64,000 nt of DNA from Polytrichum commune (lineage: Eukaryota > Streptophyta > Polytrichopsida > Polytrichales > Polytrichaceae). Every line of letters starts with the position of its first letter. Position 1 is the stretch's first letter. Positions 1 to 12,880 of the stretch are shown piece after piece. Location: assembly GCA_950295325.1 (NCBI GenBank), contig OX485805.1:25159501-25223500 (forward strand), in the 5' to 3' direction. Below the pieces are notes generated by a model that saw only the letters and a program-made list of their open reading frames with translations, searched no databases and was not told the DNA's origin. A program made the position numbers and the translations under genes.

Positions 1-1913
1 GGAGAGCCAACCACCATAAAATATAGCTTAAAATGATAACCAAACCAAGTGTGACAAACCCATGAGGGTGATAAAGGATGGATGGATTATCTCAAGTTGA
101 TACATAACTTGATAACTCACTTTTGAGCAATGTTACCTTCTAGGAACATAACATTCTTCATTTGGGGGCTAGATTTGATGGGACCAACACCTAGCCCATC
201 AAATGCTTGCTTCAACCAAACGATATTCGGATATTGACCAATTTTCAAACTAAATCTGAAATGGGGAAGACATACACTGTAAAACCATTCCCATCAATGC
301 ACACTATCCAAAAATGCTTATTAATACCATGAACTATTGACCAAATGAATAGTAGCATGTCAATTTATGGCTAGGTTGAGAATTGGCCACTAATGCAGTT
401 GATGAAACTAGAATTATACATCTTTGCATGTTATGAAATAAGAGAACTTGTCACGTAAGATTGAAGATTTAGTTGTCTTCCCTTTTACTAGGGACTTTGT
501 GAGTTACAACCCTTCAACTATCATTCCCAATTGGTCCAAACAATTCTCCTTGACCCAAAGTATTCCATATTACAACACCTCTCACTACACTAATATTGTG
601 TTTGGTGTCTTATGGTATTTTATGTCAACGTGTCAACTTCTGTAAGACACTTCTTATGAAAAAAAATCACAAGTATTGTTAGAGACTTGGATGAAACCCA
701 TGCCAATCATTAAAACAAAGTTTTGGTATATTTTGCATCCAAGGAATTATGTGATGATATGTTATCATGGATGATTGATATCTAGAGGAACAATAACTCG
801 ATAATTGATAGTAATTGCAACATTAAAGCTTTGCAACCCCCTATTTTATTAACAAGGAATGACAAATAATGTTAGGTTTACATTCAATGTTGGTGACACT
901 ACATGGGCAATTTACAATTAGTATCGAGAAAGACAAATAGAATCGGTGACAGTATAGTTAACTTACCAATAATAATAATTATTATTTTATAATTATTATT
1001 ATCTTCTTGTTCTTCTTTTTTCTAATCAAGAAATTCCAAGCTATAAAGGGTTCCCAACTACGATATATGTCCATGTGTTTGTAAGTTATGGAATTTTTGC
1101 AGGTGGGAAATAGAGGTTATCATGTACATCTCACATGGAAACATGTGTGTCCTTAGCAATATGCTTGGTTGATAACTAACTTAGAGTGCAGTCATGAGAC
1201 AAGTCAAATGTAAGATTTGGGATGGACAAAAATGCAAACTTTTTATCTCCAACCTAAGTTTGAGAAGTTTCTTATGATAGTATGAGAATGGCCACATGAT
1301 AAGGCATGTATGCCTCCCCCCCCTTCACTTTCACGCATCGCATTGTTAAGCTTGTCTTGAGATGCATTTCTTGCAAATCTTGTGTATCAATGAACATATT
1401 CCTTAGATCTAAGGTCTTGAATAATTTGCCTGTCAATTTTGCACACATAGTCCAACAATCATTATTCCAACACAATGACATGATGGTCTACCAATGATCT
1501 TGCCAACATGACACCGTCTAACTATCTAATCATCATTACAAGTGGGATATTACAATAGTAATCTTAAATGTCTACTGATCTTATTTGTAGAAAGAGCCAC
1601 TCACAATTTTGTGACAGTAGCTTTAAAGTTTGTGTCCTTCGCATGATGGCTTGATGTCCATAGTCCACAATGCACAGATGTTGTGAAGTATTTTTCACAA
1701 AAGGTATCCATTGCTTCAAATGTAGCAATGGATCAATCAACCAATGGTTTGTCTTTCTCCTCTTACCCTCTGGAACAAATTTTGACTGTAGACTTGGTTC
1801 AATTTCAATGCGGAGTTGGACCAAAAAGTGTCTATCCTCAAAACTTGTACAAATTAATTCATAGGACCTAAACTTTAAGAAAAATTAGAGATGCAATACG
1901 GTAGGATAATGAC

Positions 1914-1916
<3 letters not shown>
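1..1916. other. Gene-free flank
   Basis: I see no gene I can defend here. The short open frames overlap on both strands, have no recognisable domain and are what AT-rich non-coding DNA gives by chance. The only structure I recognise is a decayed MITE copy at about 583-960, listed separately. Confidence 0.6.
583..960. repeat. Degenerate CACTA-like MITE copy
   Basis: The left end (CACTACACTAATATTGTG) and interior share ordered blocks with the better-preserved element at 56136-56508. Shared blocks include 'gacacttcttatga', 'ggatgattga', 'caaataatgtt' and 'gttggtgacact'. The right end is worn and no target duplication is visible. I read it as an old non-autonomous copy. Confidence 0.45.

Positions 1917-1950
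<34 letters not shown>
1917..1950. repeat. (TA)n microsatellite
   Basis: A perfect TA run of 34 bases. It directly abuts one end of the 0.9-kb inverted-pair repeat at 1955-2875, at the position where the other copy carries a (CT)n run. Confidence 0.95.
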
Positions 1951-1951
<1 letters not shown>

Positions 1952-1954
1952 CAT

Positions 1955-2875
1955 GGAAGAATACATCTTTAATTGTAGATTTGATGTTTTTAAAGTGTTG
2001 CCTAGTTCATTAAGGTATGACAAAATTGAAATTTGTAGGCTTAGTTGGCGACATAATGCGCACTACATTGGTGGATGCATTATCCTGTAGTGATGGAGAA
2101 AATTTTCACCTTGTGGTGGATGAAAAATGTAGATGACATGTTTGTGTTGCTTCCCATGTGCTTCCACACTCCTTAGGTTTGGTGTTTTGAGGGTTTGCAC
2201 ATCCGTTTGTTGCTTTTATGGTTGGGTGCTTTGAGAATTAGGTGCAATAATTTCTTCAAGGTTGCTTCAAGGTTCAAGGGTGCTTGGTGCTCTCCCTTGA
2301 TTTTAATTTGTTAAAATTGCTCTTGGAGCGGTTTCATGCTAGATTTCCACACCTACTTGGCAATTGCACCACCACAATTATCCACATCTTAATATAGTTA
2401 ACTTTCCACCTATGGGAAGAGAAAAATAACTCATATTGTGACTTGTCCGTTAGTGTAGAGGAGAAAGTTGATTTGGGTGGCACTTAGTGATGCTACAAAC
2501 ATAAAAAAATATTTTATGTCTCTTTGTATTTACAAAATAATAGTTGTACATCATCTTTTCATTCATCCATTGAAAAATCCCTTATAGCATGAATCATACT
2601 AGGCATTTTGGCATTGAACAATACTTTTAATGTATAATAAGGTAGCCATGATAGTGGATGCAACATTAATTGACTATATTATGCTAATTTAATGCATATG
2701 AGATTCATATTTACATATGTATGTCAATGATTTGTTGTGGAAGTAAAAGGATATATTTTACTGAATTTGGATGCTTAGATGCATTCAAGCTCTTTCTTTA
2801 TACTATAAGCTAACATGTCCCTAAGCATTGTCAACGTTAACTACCATTTACCTAAAGTAAAGGGTGCTAAACTCC
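1955..2875 (-). repeat. 0.9-kb dispersed repeat, copy 1 (inverted relative to 22160-23090)
   Basis: Read on the minus strand, this stretch matches 22160-23090 along its whole length. Shared landmarks are the 'tttagcaccctttac' end, the 'caaatcattgac' block, the 'gtgaaaattttctccatcactac' region and the 'caattaaagatgta' end next to a microsatellite. No long ORF or terminal inverted repeat was found, so the element class is unknown. A simple-sequence tail at one end is seen in some retroposons, but that is only suggestive. Confidence 0.75.
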
Positions 2876-3495
2876 TCACTTCAATATGTATGTATATATA
2901 TATATATTAAAAAACAAATCTCTCATTGGTAAATGAAAGGGGATTACAACACACCAAAGTATGCATTTGTTAAGAGTTGTATGCAAAAGTTTAAGAGATT
3001 TCAAAGTTTATTGATAGATTAATCAGAGGCATGATGTTAAGGTGGTGGACATTCTATTATTAATGATCGTTCTTGAGTAGGATATCTTTGGTTCACAAAG
3101 GCCTTAGTAAGGATATTTGTATCTTTAACAAATTGGATGCATTTTGGATCATAGTAGAGTTAGGAATATAGAGTAGTATATAATCAAATGCTGAATGTAA
3201 GTTAGTTGATGTGGATCTTGTATATCTTTCGGTTGAGCATTTATAAGTTCTTGATGCTCAAAGAGGGAAGAAATTATTCCTAGAAATGCAGGTGAATGAA
3301 ATGGAAGAATGCAGTGAGACCAAGAGGATGGAGACATCCATGTTGAAGTTGATTGATGTCACATAATAAAACATAAGGCACCTATGGTTTAGTATGGGAC
3401 ACCTAAGATTTAACATGAGGACCGTATGCTTTAGCACATGGAGCCTACTCCTAGGCATACATGACTTTTGGTTAATTAGCATAGGTGACATGCAC
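2876..3495. other. Gene-free spacer with short (TA)n run
   Basis: Contains a short TATG/TA simple repeat near 2886-2910. No convincing coding sequence or other element is seen. Confidence 0.5.
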
Positions 3496-3498
3496 TAA

Positions 3499-3993
3499 GG
3501 GCCACTTCACACATGAGACTGAGAGCCCGTGACCATTGCACTTCAAGCACTCTCATCGGTGGAAAAGGCAAAGCCGATCCAAGTTTGCTTGACACTACGC
3601 TTGAGGGACGAACAGAGTGTGTGAATGCAAGATGGATGTGAAGTCTATATGGATTCTTACATGGCATCTAATGGATCATGTTTCATGGTCACTTGGATTA
3701 TTTTGAAAAACCACCTCTTGGAGGTAGGCCTAACACAAAACTAGGAGATCATGGTACTATGGAATTTTAGAACCGTTGATTTATTATATTTCGTCATGTG
3801 TGAGGACCCTGCATGCATAGATAATCATCAAATTAGCATTTGGTTGAGGTCCCGGGCACATATGACTTCACACACTACACCACCACATCCACAATACATG
3901 ATTTTGGAAGTGTTTTAGATGGCCTTTGGACACTTTCTTGTGGGCTCTCACAATTTTGTGGTCACGGCTCTTGGCTTGTGCGCAAAGTGGCCC
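3499..3993 (-). mobile_element. PIF/Harbinger (Tourist-like) MITE, copy 1
   Basis: The element starts GGGCCACTTCACAC and ends with the near reverse complement AAAGTGGCCC. It is flanked by TAA on both sides (3496-3498 and 3994-3996). A 3-bp TAA/TTA duplication with GGGCC-type termini is the hallmark of PIF/Harbinger-derived MITEs. Inner termini also pair (CCGTGACC near both ends). Its internal order is reversed relative to the copies at 35012 and 38466. It has no coding capacity. Confidence 0.85.
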
Positions 3994-3996
3994 TAA

Positions 3997-5419
3997 AGCA
4001 CATGTAGGTTTCGTATGCTCACCACTAGTTTATGAAACTTACATGTTCCTCACCATAGGTCTCTTAGACCTCACCATAGGCCATGTTTGCTCTTCTAATA
4101 GGCTTCATGTGCTCAAATCCATGTCAATTATGCAAAAGCAATGTACTAGTAGGCCTTAGGCCCTAGTAGTGTGTAATGGTTAATTAGTTAAATATGCATT
4201 GGTGAGTTGAACATAGTTAAGTATACAATGCAATTATATGTTGTGTTGAATATTCACTGGCAACTTACCATAGGCAATGGCTAGTTATGGTAGGTGATAT
4301 GCACTTGCGAGCTGCCATCGTTGAGATGATTACCAAATCCAACTCCTTTACTTGGCCATGTACGCTATTGAAGTCCCTATTGCATATCTTGTTCATCATC
4401 AATCATTGTATTATCAATTTATCATGCTTGTAACATGGTCACATAGGTCCAACTTCAAATATTGCAATGCGAATAATCTCCAATAATATGAAAGGAGACA
4501 CTGAATTGGGTGGATCAAGTGCAATGGCTTTACCATAAGCAATTGCCACATTGAATATCCCATTTAGTGTGTGTGGCACCAATTCCCCAAACACATGATA
4601 TTTCCCAAATTCTCAAAATCGGTGAGGGTTCTAATTTTAATTGGGGGATCGTATTGACTTCATGAATACATTTCAAGAAAACCAATGCATGCTTTAAGGT
4701 ATTTGTAGAGTGTACAATTTGATTTGGTGAGCTCAAACTTCCATGGAATTTTAATAACTTGAGCATCATAACTTGATGCACTCATGGCATGACACAATGC
4801 CCATATCTTATTACTTTGTAAACATGGAGTCCACGAACTCCTGAAACCAATCCAAAGAAAAACTTGAACACTGTAATCTAACCACAATAAGTATCTTGGT
4901 GTGTCCTACACTCTTTATCATCAACGCACACTCATTGTCTTGCAATTAGAGATGCAATTGGACGGCAACAAGAGACATTCAACATCTTGCATTTTCAGTA
5001 TGATAAGAACCAAATCAAGGGAAAGGAATGATTCAAAATCATCATTTGAATGGCGCCGACGCAAATACCATCCTTCAATTACACTAATGGTTATATCTTG
5101 TGACTCACCATCCTTATGCCCATTATTGAACCCATTTTCTAACAATTACACTTCCACCTCTAGAATAGGTCCTACTGCATGGAGTGACATCATATGACAC
5201 AATAAAATATACATGTAGGATTTATTTGCAGGTAACATTCTTTAACTTGAAATCACTATAGTAAAATTTGTGTTGTGCAATTTTTTCATTTTCTGGACAC
5301 TATCGTCAACATCATGCAACCCCTCTACGATATAGACAAAGACACCTTGCATTTTAATAAAAATATGGGCAAGTCAACACCAGTGTGCATGTGAACAGTC
5401 TCAACTCTTAAAGTCCAAC
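3997..5419. other. Gene-free spacer
   Basis: Short frames on both strands show no domain. From about 5343 the sequence ('aaaatatgggcaagtcaacacc') is shared with 28890-28970, the 3' flank of the third TNL copy, so the right part is TNL downstream DNA. Confidence 0.5.
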
Positions 5420-5509
5420 CCGTATGGGCTACGATAGTTGATGTATGAGGGACTCACCACCAATACTGATTACAATGCCTGCAATCCTTCAAGCATATGA
5501 ATGTCTTAA

Positions 5510-8500
5510 TCATGTATCTCTACTGTAGTGAATCTTAGTGCCTCTTACTTCAAACACCTTTAGATTTGTCAGTTTACTCATGTCTGACAACCGACATAGC
5601 GATTCACAACCCTTCAAATTGATAGTTGTCAGTGCACGTAAATCTCCAAGGCCTTGCAAACTAGTCAGTTCACTGTTGTAAGAGGCGTTGATAACTTCTA
5701 ATTGCTCCAACCCACTGAGGTTCGGTATCTCTGTTATGGGCAAGTTAGACATATGTAACTCACGAAGACACTGAAGCCCATTAAGACTAGGAAGCTTCGA
5801 CAATCGTCGGCAACCACTTAAACTTAATGATTTCAAACCAACCAAGCCGTCCAATCCTGGAACTTCATCTACATCCAAAGAACTACATTCCAGTGTATGA
5901 AGGCGCTTCAGAGCTGTAAGACTCGGCAGCTTCGAAAGTTTCCGATTCCATTCCAAAACCAATGATAGTAAAGCAACCAAGCAGTCTAGTCCACAAACTT
6001 CAACCAATTCCTTGCACCCACCTATATTGAGCGATTGTAGGTTGCTGGGCCCTAATCTCACAATTTCCAACGCCTCAATGCTGGTAAGCTTCACTTCTTG
6101 CAGAGATGTACAACTCCTCAAATCCAAGTCTGAAGTGTGAACATGAAAGAGTTTGAGCGATACCAAGTTGGTGCACAAACCAAGGACGTGCCGCTCAAAC
6201 ACAACAACATGACCAATTACTACCAGAACTTTAAGTGCTGCTGGTAGTTGTCCCACAAAAGCTCCACGATCGCCATGGCCACAAACCATCTTGAAATAAG
6301 TCAAGGTTTTCAGCCCTTCCAAGCCCTCAATTGAAAACTCGGATGCAGAAGTTCCACCTGTTGTTTTCGTAGTTAAGCTTCTCAACCGAATGAGGTCTTT
6401 GAAATTCAAAACTCCAGATAATCCGCACACATTATTGAGCTTCAAGACCACAAGGTTTGTGCAATATTTCCATTCGATCGTTGTTAGACTCATAATTCCA
6501 GATTTCTTCATATATTCAAAAGTCCCTGAAATACAAACTCGTGTCAACTTCTTCCAACTACTCATTGGCTCCTCCTCCAGCTCTGTAGGAAATGCATCCC
6601 TAGCATACACCCACCTCCGCTCCTCCATGTCCAAGACCATTAATTTCCCTTGCGCTTCCAATGATGCAAACTCATGATACAAATCATGTATGCTCACTTC
6701 CCCAGAGCTCATCTCTGCATGTTCCAACAAGGCACTATCCACTAGATGCCGCAACTGCAATTCCATACAAAACAATCACAATTCAATCCATCAGACATGG
6801 GCATCAAATTTTGGTGTCAACCCTCCAAATCATTGAATCCAAAATCTCTCGAAACTTCCTGTTCTCATGCTTAACCATATTCACACTTTCATCATAGTTC
6901 AACCTATATCCCAAGCAATTAAGGTGTTTTACAAACGCAAGCTTGTAAATTGTGCATTTTGCATGTTCACCAAGGATGGCACGTTAGGCTTGAAGGAGCT
7001 GCAACTCGAGAAATATGCTATCAATTACAACAAAACAATTAAAACTTATATTAAGATCTTAAGATAAATTAAGATTTTATTATATTGATATTCATGTTTG
7101 GACTTGAGGCATCAAAGAGGGGGATTGACTACATACCCAATTTTGAATCACTTCCTTCTCCTTGTTGTGAACAAGACACAACCACTCCATCAAATCCACC
7201 TTGTCATAGTAATCACTTTCGGGGAAGATCATGATAGCTAGATCCATAAATAACTCTTGCTCCCCTTTAGGTAATCGGTCGAAATTGCTTCTAAGAATGT
7301 TGAACAAAGGATTCACTGGTTCTTGCGAATAGCTGGAGTCTTTGAGTTTTTGTAAGTCCTTGATCCAAACCGAAGGTCCTTTACCTCTATATTGTAGGAA
7401 AATACCCAAGGCTTTCAATGATAATGGATGATAATGCAAACCTCGACCTTTGCCCTTGCCAAAGTAACAACTTTTGATACACTCCTCAATAGCATCCACA
7501 TCTACTGTATTTTCAAATTTTTCTCCATCTGCTGCATGGTACAAAAACATATTCCTTGCATCATCCTTGTCAAGTTCTGGCATCTTAAAACATGCACTTT
7601 CATCCACGTTAAGACTTATGAGAGTCTTTCTAAAACGGGATGTTATAATCACCCAACTTCCCTCAACAAAAGGTGCTCGAAGAAATAATTTCCCTTGCTC
7701 CAATGAAACAGAATCATCCCAAACGTTGTCTATAGTAAGGAAGGTTTTCTGATTCCAAATCTCGAATTTCAAAAGGGCGTCTTCACACTGCAAATACACC
7801 CAAATCATGAGTGGAAGGCACAATAAAATCCTTTGGGGTTCAACACATCGTACCTCTTCTCCTAGAACAAATATAGATGTCAATAGAATATTGAGAGGAT
7901 TTAATGGACAAAACAACATCAAGTGAAACATTGGGAGTTGCTTTGTGATTTTTCCTACAAAATGGTGGAATTGAATACTCTTATCTCTCTATCTATTCCT
8001 AGTCAACATCTCATTCAAGAAATTAGCATCCTACGTTGCCTTCATTTGCATATAATCTTGAGGTAACCAATAGTTGTCTTACTAACTCATGAAACTTGCA
8101 AACTTAACATTGGATTCATGAAAATGTTCATGACTTTAAAGAACAAATACCTTGTCCTTCCCCACTTCTTGAACAACCTCCGCACTTGTATTTGTCAATG
8201 TGGTCAATACCTTCTTCACTAACTTGTGTTTACTTTGCTTTCCCAATTCCGCGTGGCACACCTTCCCATCAAATTCTCCATCCATTTCATTACACATCAT
8301 CTTGCAAATTTGAGTCTTGCCCATTCCGCCCATACCATACAAGCCAATCACACGAACACCTGGAATTTTGGTGGAATTTGGAGTGTTTCCAAAATGGTCT
8401 CGTATAACCTATGGAAGTCACATCATAATGTCCACCAAATTAGAACTCCATGTTAGTTTGAAGGGTTTAAACTAGAAGCATTTTAGCGACATTGAGTTAT

Positions 8501-9803
8501 TGTGCTCACAACGAAACGAAACAACAAATACAATTCATACACGTTTTAGTTAGTGGTTCCAAAACTTGGTATTTATCATATTATATTCAACAAACAAATT
8601 CTTGTTGAAGACCAACATCATGATTAAAGATCATGAACTAGGTTCCAATATTGTTGCAAAGTCAAGAGTGATTGATCCATATTATAGCATTGAGACAACA
8701 AACATCATCCCCTCATTGGAAGGTCAACTTACAAATTAAAATCTTTGAAATAACTTTTTAGAACCAATTCCTGAAAATTAATGTTCCAAATGAAAAAAAA
8801 GTACATGCATGGAATGATTGAGAATTATATGTTTTGTGTTGAAAATCGCTTTTATTTCATTCTATCTAAGTGAATCAAACTCATTTTGAACTTTTAGTCA
8901 TTGTAGCTTAAATTTGGAACGTACATGTACATTTATAGTTGTTGTCTAACTAACAAATTATGGTTGACATGGATCAACCAAGAATCAACCTTTGAAAATA
9001 TCACCAATAATATTACCTGGCATAATTTTGAACGCCCTTGAACATGTGATTCATCGTATCTAATGTTTGATGGAATTGACTTGCAAATACTTGAAACAAT
9101 CTCTTTTCGATAAGCAACAACTTTTTTTGAGTGTCGGTCATACACCAAACCATTGAAAGCACCAAACCACTTGAGACATTCTTTCCATTCACCCACTTTG
9201 ATTCGATGATCTTTACTGGCCATCGTCTCCCACTTCTTGAACCATTCCTCTTGTCTATCACTATCAGAAAATTCTTCCACATTGAGCCCAAAAAATAGAG
9301 GAAGAATCTTCAAAGTTTTATCTTTCTTATATGCTTGCATAAAGCCATTGAGCTCAATCATTGGCCACTTTGATATGAAGTATTCCTCAGAAACCACCAC
9401 CACCATCATTTTGCATTGTGCTATAGTAGCTTTGATAAGGTCTGGAAAGCTCTCTCCCTTCGGCAAGCTTGAAGGTCGTTTGTCAAAAAATGGAAAGCGA
9501 TGGCGGCTCTCGAGGTCCACACACAATTGCTCTACAAATTCTTTTTGCGCTCCACTATGGCTCAAGAATATTGTATGTTGTCGGAGCAATATCGGGTCCT
9601 CATACTCGAGATGAATTGACCTGTGTTGGCAAGTGAAAGGCATTTCAAAATTTACAAGGTGCAAAATACATTGAAGCCACATAAGGACAAATACATGACA
9701 ATATAATGAAAGAATAGGAAAATACAAAAAACTCCTTCTCAATTGTACAACCAACTTGATGGATTTACCTGTCTATCTTCCTTCTTTTGTTAGATGTAGC
9801 CAT
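5510..9803 (-). CDS. TIR-NB-ARC-LRR immune receptor (TNL1), five exons, C-terminus truncated
   Basis: Probable intracellular nucleotide-binding receptor of plant innate immunity. Exons by GT-AG junctions in consistent phase: 9803-9769, 9620-9017, 8408-8151, 7787-7137 and 6754-5510, about 930 residues in all. Start: ATG at 9803, encoding a basic leader (MATSNKRRKIDR) ahead of the TIR. TIR spans about residues 27-190, with FLSHSG, FFDKRPSSLPKGE and a SKWPMIEL motif whose Glu (about 101) aligns with the NADase catalytic Glu. NB-ARC: P-loop GMGGMGKT (238-245), kinase-2 TFLTIDNVWDD (Asp 319), SWVIITSRF, HPLSLKALG in the GLPL position, and IHD (about 538-540) in the MHD position. LRRs follow, with repeated LSGC..L..LPSL patterns. 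Compared with TNL2, a net 10-base insertion near 5545 shifts the frame, so the last 90 or so residues are lost. It could still be expressed, or be a recent pseudogene. Confidence 0.85.
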
Positions 9804-10939
9804 CTTCAAACTGAGTGTTTATTCAAAAAGTGGTGTAAAAACCTGCAAAACCAACCATGTCCATTGGTAAATGACTAGACTACAATCTCCTACATAGACC
9901 AAACAACACAACTCTACAAATGTGCACCATAAACAAATACATTATATTTAGGAGATATATTTTAAACAAGTTTCTATTGATCATGTCACATAGTTTTGCA
10001 AGAATCAAAGCTGATGAAAACAACTTGCACAACCATTCAAACATTGCAAACTCTGCTTGCTCTAGTGCACAGAGATTTCAAGGTAGGTTGCCCCGAAACC
10101 TAAAAGGTAGAGACAGTTGGGGTACCCTCTGTACCACTCTACCCAAGAGTGAATCAAAATAGACTAGTCCAATATTTTTCAAAGACAACCGTCCCCTGCA
10201 ATTAGCCACACTTCGGAACCATGTAGCGGATAAAACTTCACACTCACTGTTGACAGCTTCAAGAAATTTTTAGATATGGCATCAAACTGCGGGCAAACCA
10301 AGATACACTCAAAGCATAAGCTAATGCAGTTTGGGAAAGTCTGGAGCTGCTGAGACAAACACAACATATTCGTGCAGCTTGAGGGGTACTTAGGCTCTCG
10401 ATTAAGGTTGTTCTAAGTTCTCATCAAAGGTCTTGAGAGAATTGAGAACAACCTGCGAAAGGAGAACAGGAACGACTCCTCTACTATTGAAATTTGATTT
10501 TTCTTTTACTGCGCAAGAAGGTTGTGACGAAATTTGTGATTGGGATGCGCAGCTCCCACACCATAGCCGTGTCTGTAAATTCAAACTTTCAATACTTGCC
10601 CTTTGACAAGGTACAACAAATGAAGTGTTACGCCGATCTCCACAGCCGGAGCCGATGGTAGATATATATTAGTGAAAAAGGTTGTAAGGATGGAGTTTCA
10701 AACAAACAAAACACAGTTTGCTCATGTTTGTCGCGGGCCCTAGGTTGATCGAGACTACATCATCAACACTAGTACCCCTCCAAGGAACACGTATTTGGTT
10801 GCGTTTGTCTTCTCATCTCAAGCTTCTAAGTTGACACTTACATGCTTAAGAAATGGAAATGGATTGTGCATATAAGAATGATAACCAAGTGGTACTCTTC
10901 TAGAACCTGGAATTTCACAGACTAACATCGATTAACATC

Positions 10940-11690
10940 CACCGCTTACCAACCTCGTAGTACACCAGTACTATTAGCCAAGCACAAAAACTAAACTGTC
11001 GGTACAGGGCTTCGTGCACTCACGCATCTCGGTCGGTATTTCTCAACGCTTACAAGAGAAAACTTCTCACAATCTAACCTGTATACATGACACAACACAG
11101 ACTGATACTTTCAAGTCTTCCCAACTCTCACTTGTCTGGACAGATCTCTATTTCGAATATGCCAACTCCAATCACCCATCACACTTACATGCTTGAGAAA
11201 TGAAAGGAGGTTGTGCATAAAAGAACGATAACCAAGTACTACTCTTGTGGAATCTGGAACTTAAGAGACTTACCTTACTTACAAGTTAGATCTGGTGCAG
11301 ATGCATGAAGAAAGTCTCAATTGCTACCAAAATCACCCAACTTGGCCCATCCATTAACATGCCTCGCATTCCAACCTCCTCGTACACTGTTACTATGAGC
11401 CAAGCACAAAAACTAAACTGTCGGTACAGGGCTTCGTGCACTCACAGTTTCCGTCAGTATTTCTCAAGGCTTACAAACGAAACTTTCTCACTTTCTAACC
11501 TGTATACATGAGATAACACAGATCAATGCTTTCAAGTTCCTCTGACCGATTCTTCCCTAGTCCCACTTGCATGGAAACATCTCTTTTCTGAATATGGCAA
11601 CTCCCACCACCCTGGCCAACAATCATCATTCCGACGGTTATCTCTGACTGAAGGTTAATTAGTAATCAAAATCCATCGTCCACATACAAG
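10940..11690. repeat. Dispersed repeat with 'aactaaactgtcggtacagg' core, two tandem copies
   Basis: Two copies (about 10940-11250 and 11330-11690) share the blocks 'agcacaaaaactaaactgtc', 'cgtgcactcac' and 'cttgagaaatga'. Further copies lie at 30150-30530, 30600-30920 and 52649-53080. No ORF or clear termini. It lies upstream of the TNL genes in both duplication copies, but the 52.6-kb copy is far from any TNL, so it is a mobile or dispersed repeat rather than a TNL promoter. Confidence 0.6.
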
Positions 11691-11835
11691 CATCCAAAGC
11701 CTGTGGGAAGAGAATTCGGCACTAGCTTAAGTTAGATTTGAGTACGTTGCAAGGCTTCTCCAAAATTGTTCTCCTCCACACAGACAGAAGAGTACCCAAC
11801 TGGAAGGGGGACATGTAACCTCTCTCCACGAGCCC

Positions 11836-12880
11836 GGGGGACGCTAAAGTCCCCCCATCGAACTTATAGGGGAGGCAGATTCGGGCAGGGGCAGCCGCCC
11901 GCCCAAAATTTTTAAATATTCTGGATCCGATCAAAAATTGTTGCCCACCTGCCCGACTTCAAAAAAATCATTGCCCTTGCATTCTTGAAGACCACTTATC
12001 CACAAATCCCATATTGAGTGCATTTCACCTTCAAGGTCCAAAATCCAATATATATGTTCACTTTCATTGAGTAAATAAGCGATTGACTGGGATTTCATTT
12101 TCAAAATAAAATCGCCAATAAAGCATGTAAATAACTAGGAAGTCAAAAATATTATAAAACCCTCATTAGCACCGAGGTTATGATTTTTGTGACTTGCCAT
12201 TGCAAGGGTATTTGTCATTCTAAAATGGAACTAAAATTAGTGTTTATTTTTAGTATGTTCAGTATTATAATCTTTTAGTTAATACCTTCTACTTTCACAA
12301 AGTTTCCATACACATTTAAACTAAGTAAGTGTGATTCACCATAGGGTGTTGTTTGGTTCGAATAAATAAATAAATAAATAAAATTTATATATGGAAGAAA
12401 TTTCCACTTGTTGTACTCACATTGGTCAAGACAATGCTCTACCTAAAATATTATAAAATATACATATTAAATCAGCACACTAATTCAAGTTTCATTTTAG
12501 AATGACAAAAACACTTTCAAATAGTAGGCTACAAAAAGGATAACCTCAATGTTAATGAGGGTTTTGTAATGTTTTTGACCTCCAAGTTAATTACATGATT
12601 TATTGATGGTTTCACTTCCGGAACGAAATCCCAATCAATTGCTTGTTTACTAATTGGAAATGCACATATATTTTGGATTCTAGACCTTGAAGGTGAAGTT
12701 CACTCAATACAGAATTTGTGGACAAACAACCTTCAAGAATGCAAGGACAACGTTTTTTTCGAAGTTGGGCCGGGCGGACAACAATTTTCGATAGGGTTTA
12801 GAAAATCTTGGGGCTGGCCCAGCCCGTATCTGCCTCTCCCTACAAGCTCATAGTTCATAGGGGGTACTTTAACGTCCGCC
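11836..12880. mobile_element. Foldback-type element with long inverted arms
   Basis: The two halves (about 11836-12240 and 12470-12880) are inverted copies of each other. The left end GGGGGACGCTAAAGTCCCC pairs with the right end, which reads GGCGGACGTTAAAGTACCCC on the minus strand. Inner blocks 'cattctaaaatggaact', 'caaggtccaaaatccaatata' and 'gcaagggcaatga' also pair. No transposase ORF and no clear target duplication. A one-arm relative lies at 34045-34320. Family unassigned. Confidence 0.7.
12361..12383. repeat. (AAAT)n microsatellite
   Basis: About six AATA units in the loop region between the inverted arms of the foldback element. Confidence 0.85.

Noticed and set aside
6390-6897. Plus-strand frames opposite the TNL1 LRR exon
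   Set aside because: Antisense shadows of the minus-strand TNL coding sequence; equivalent shadows occur opposite TNL2.
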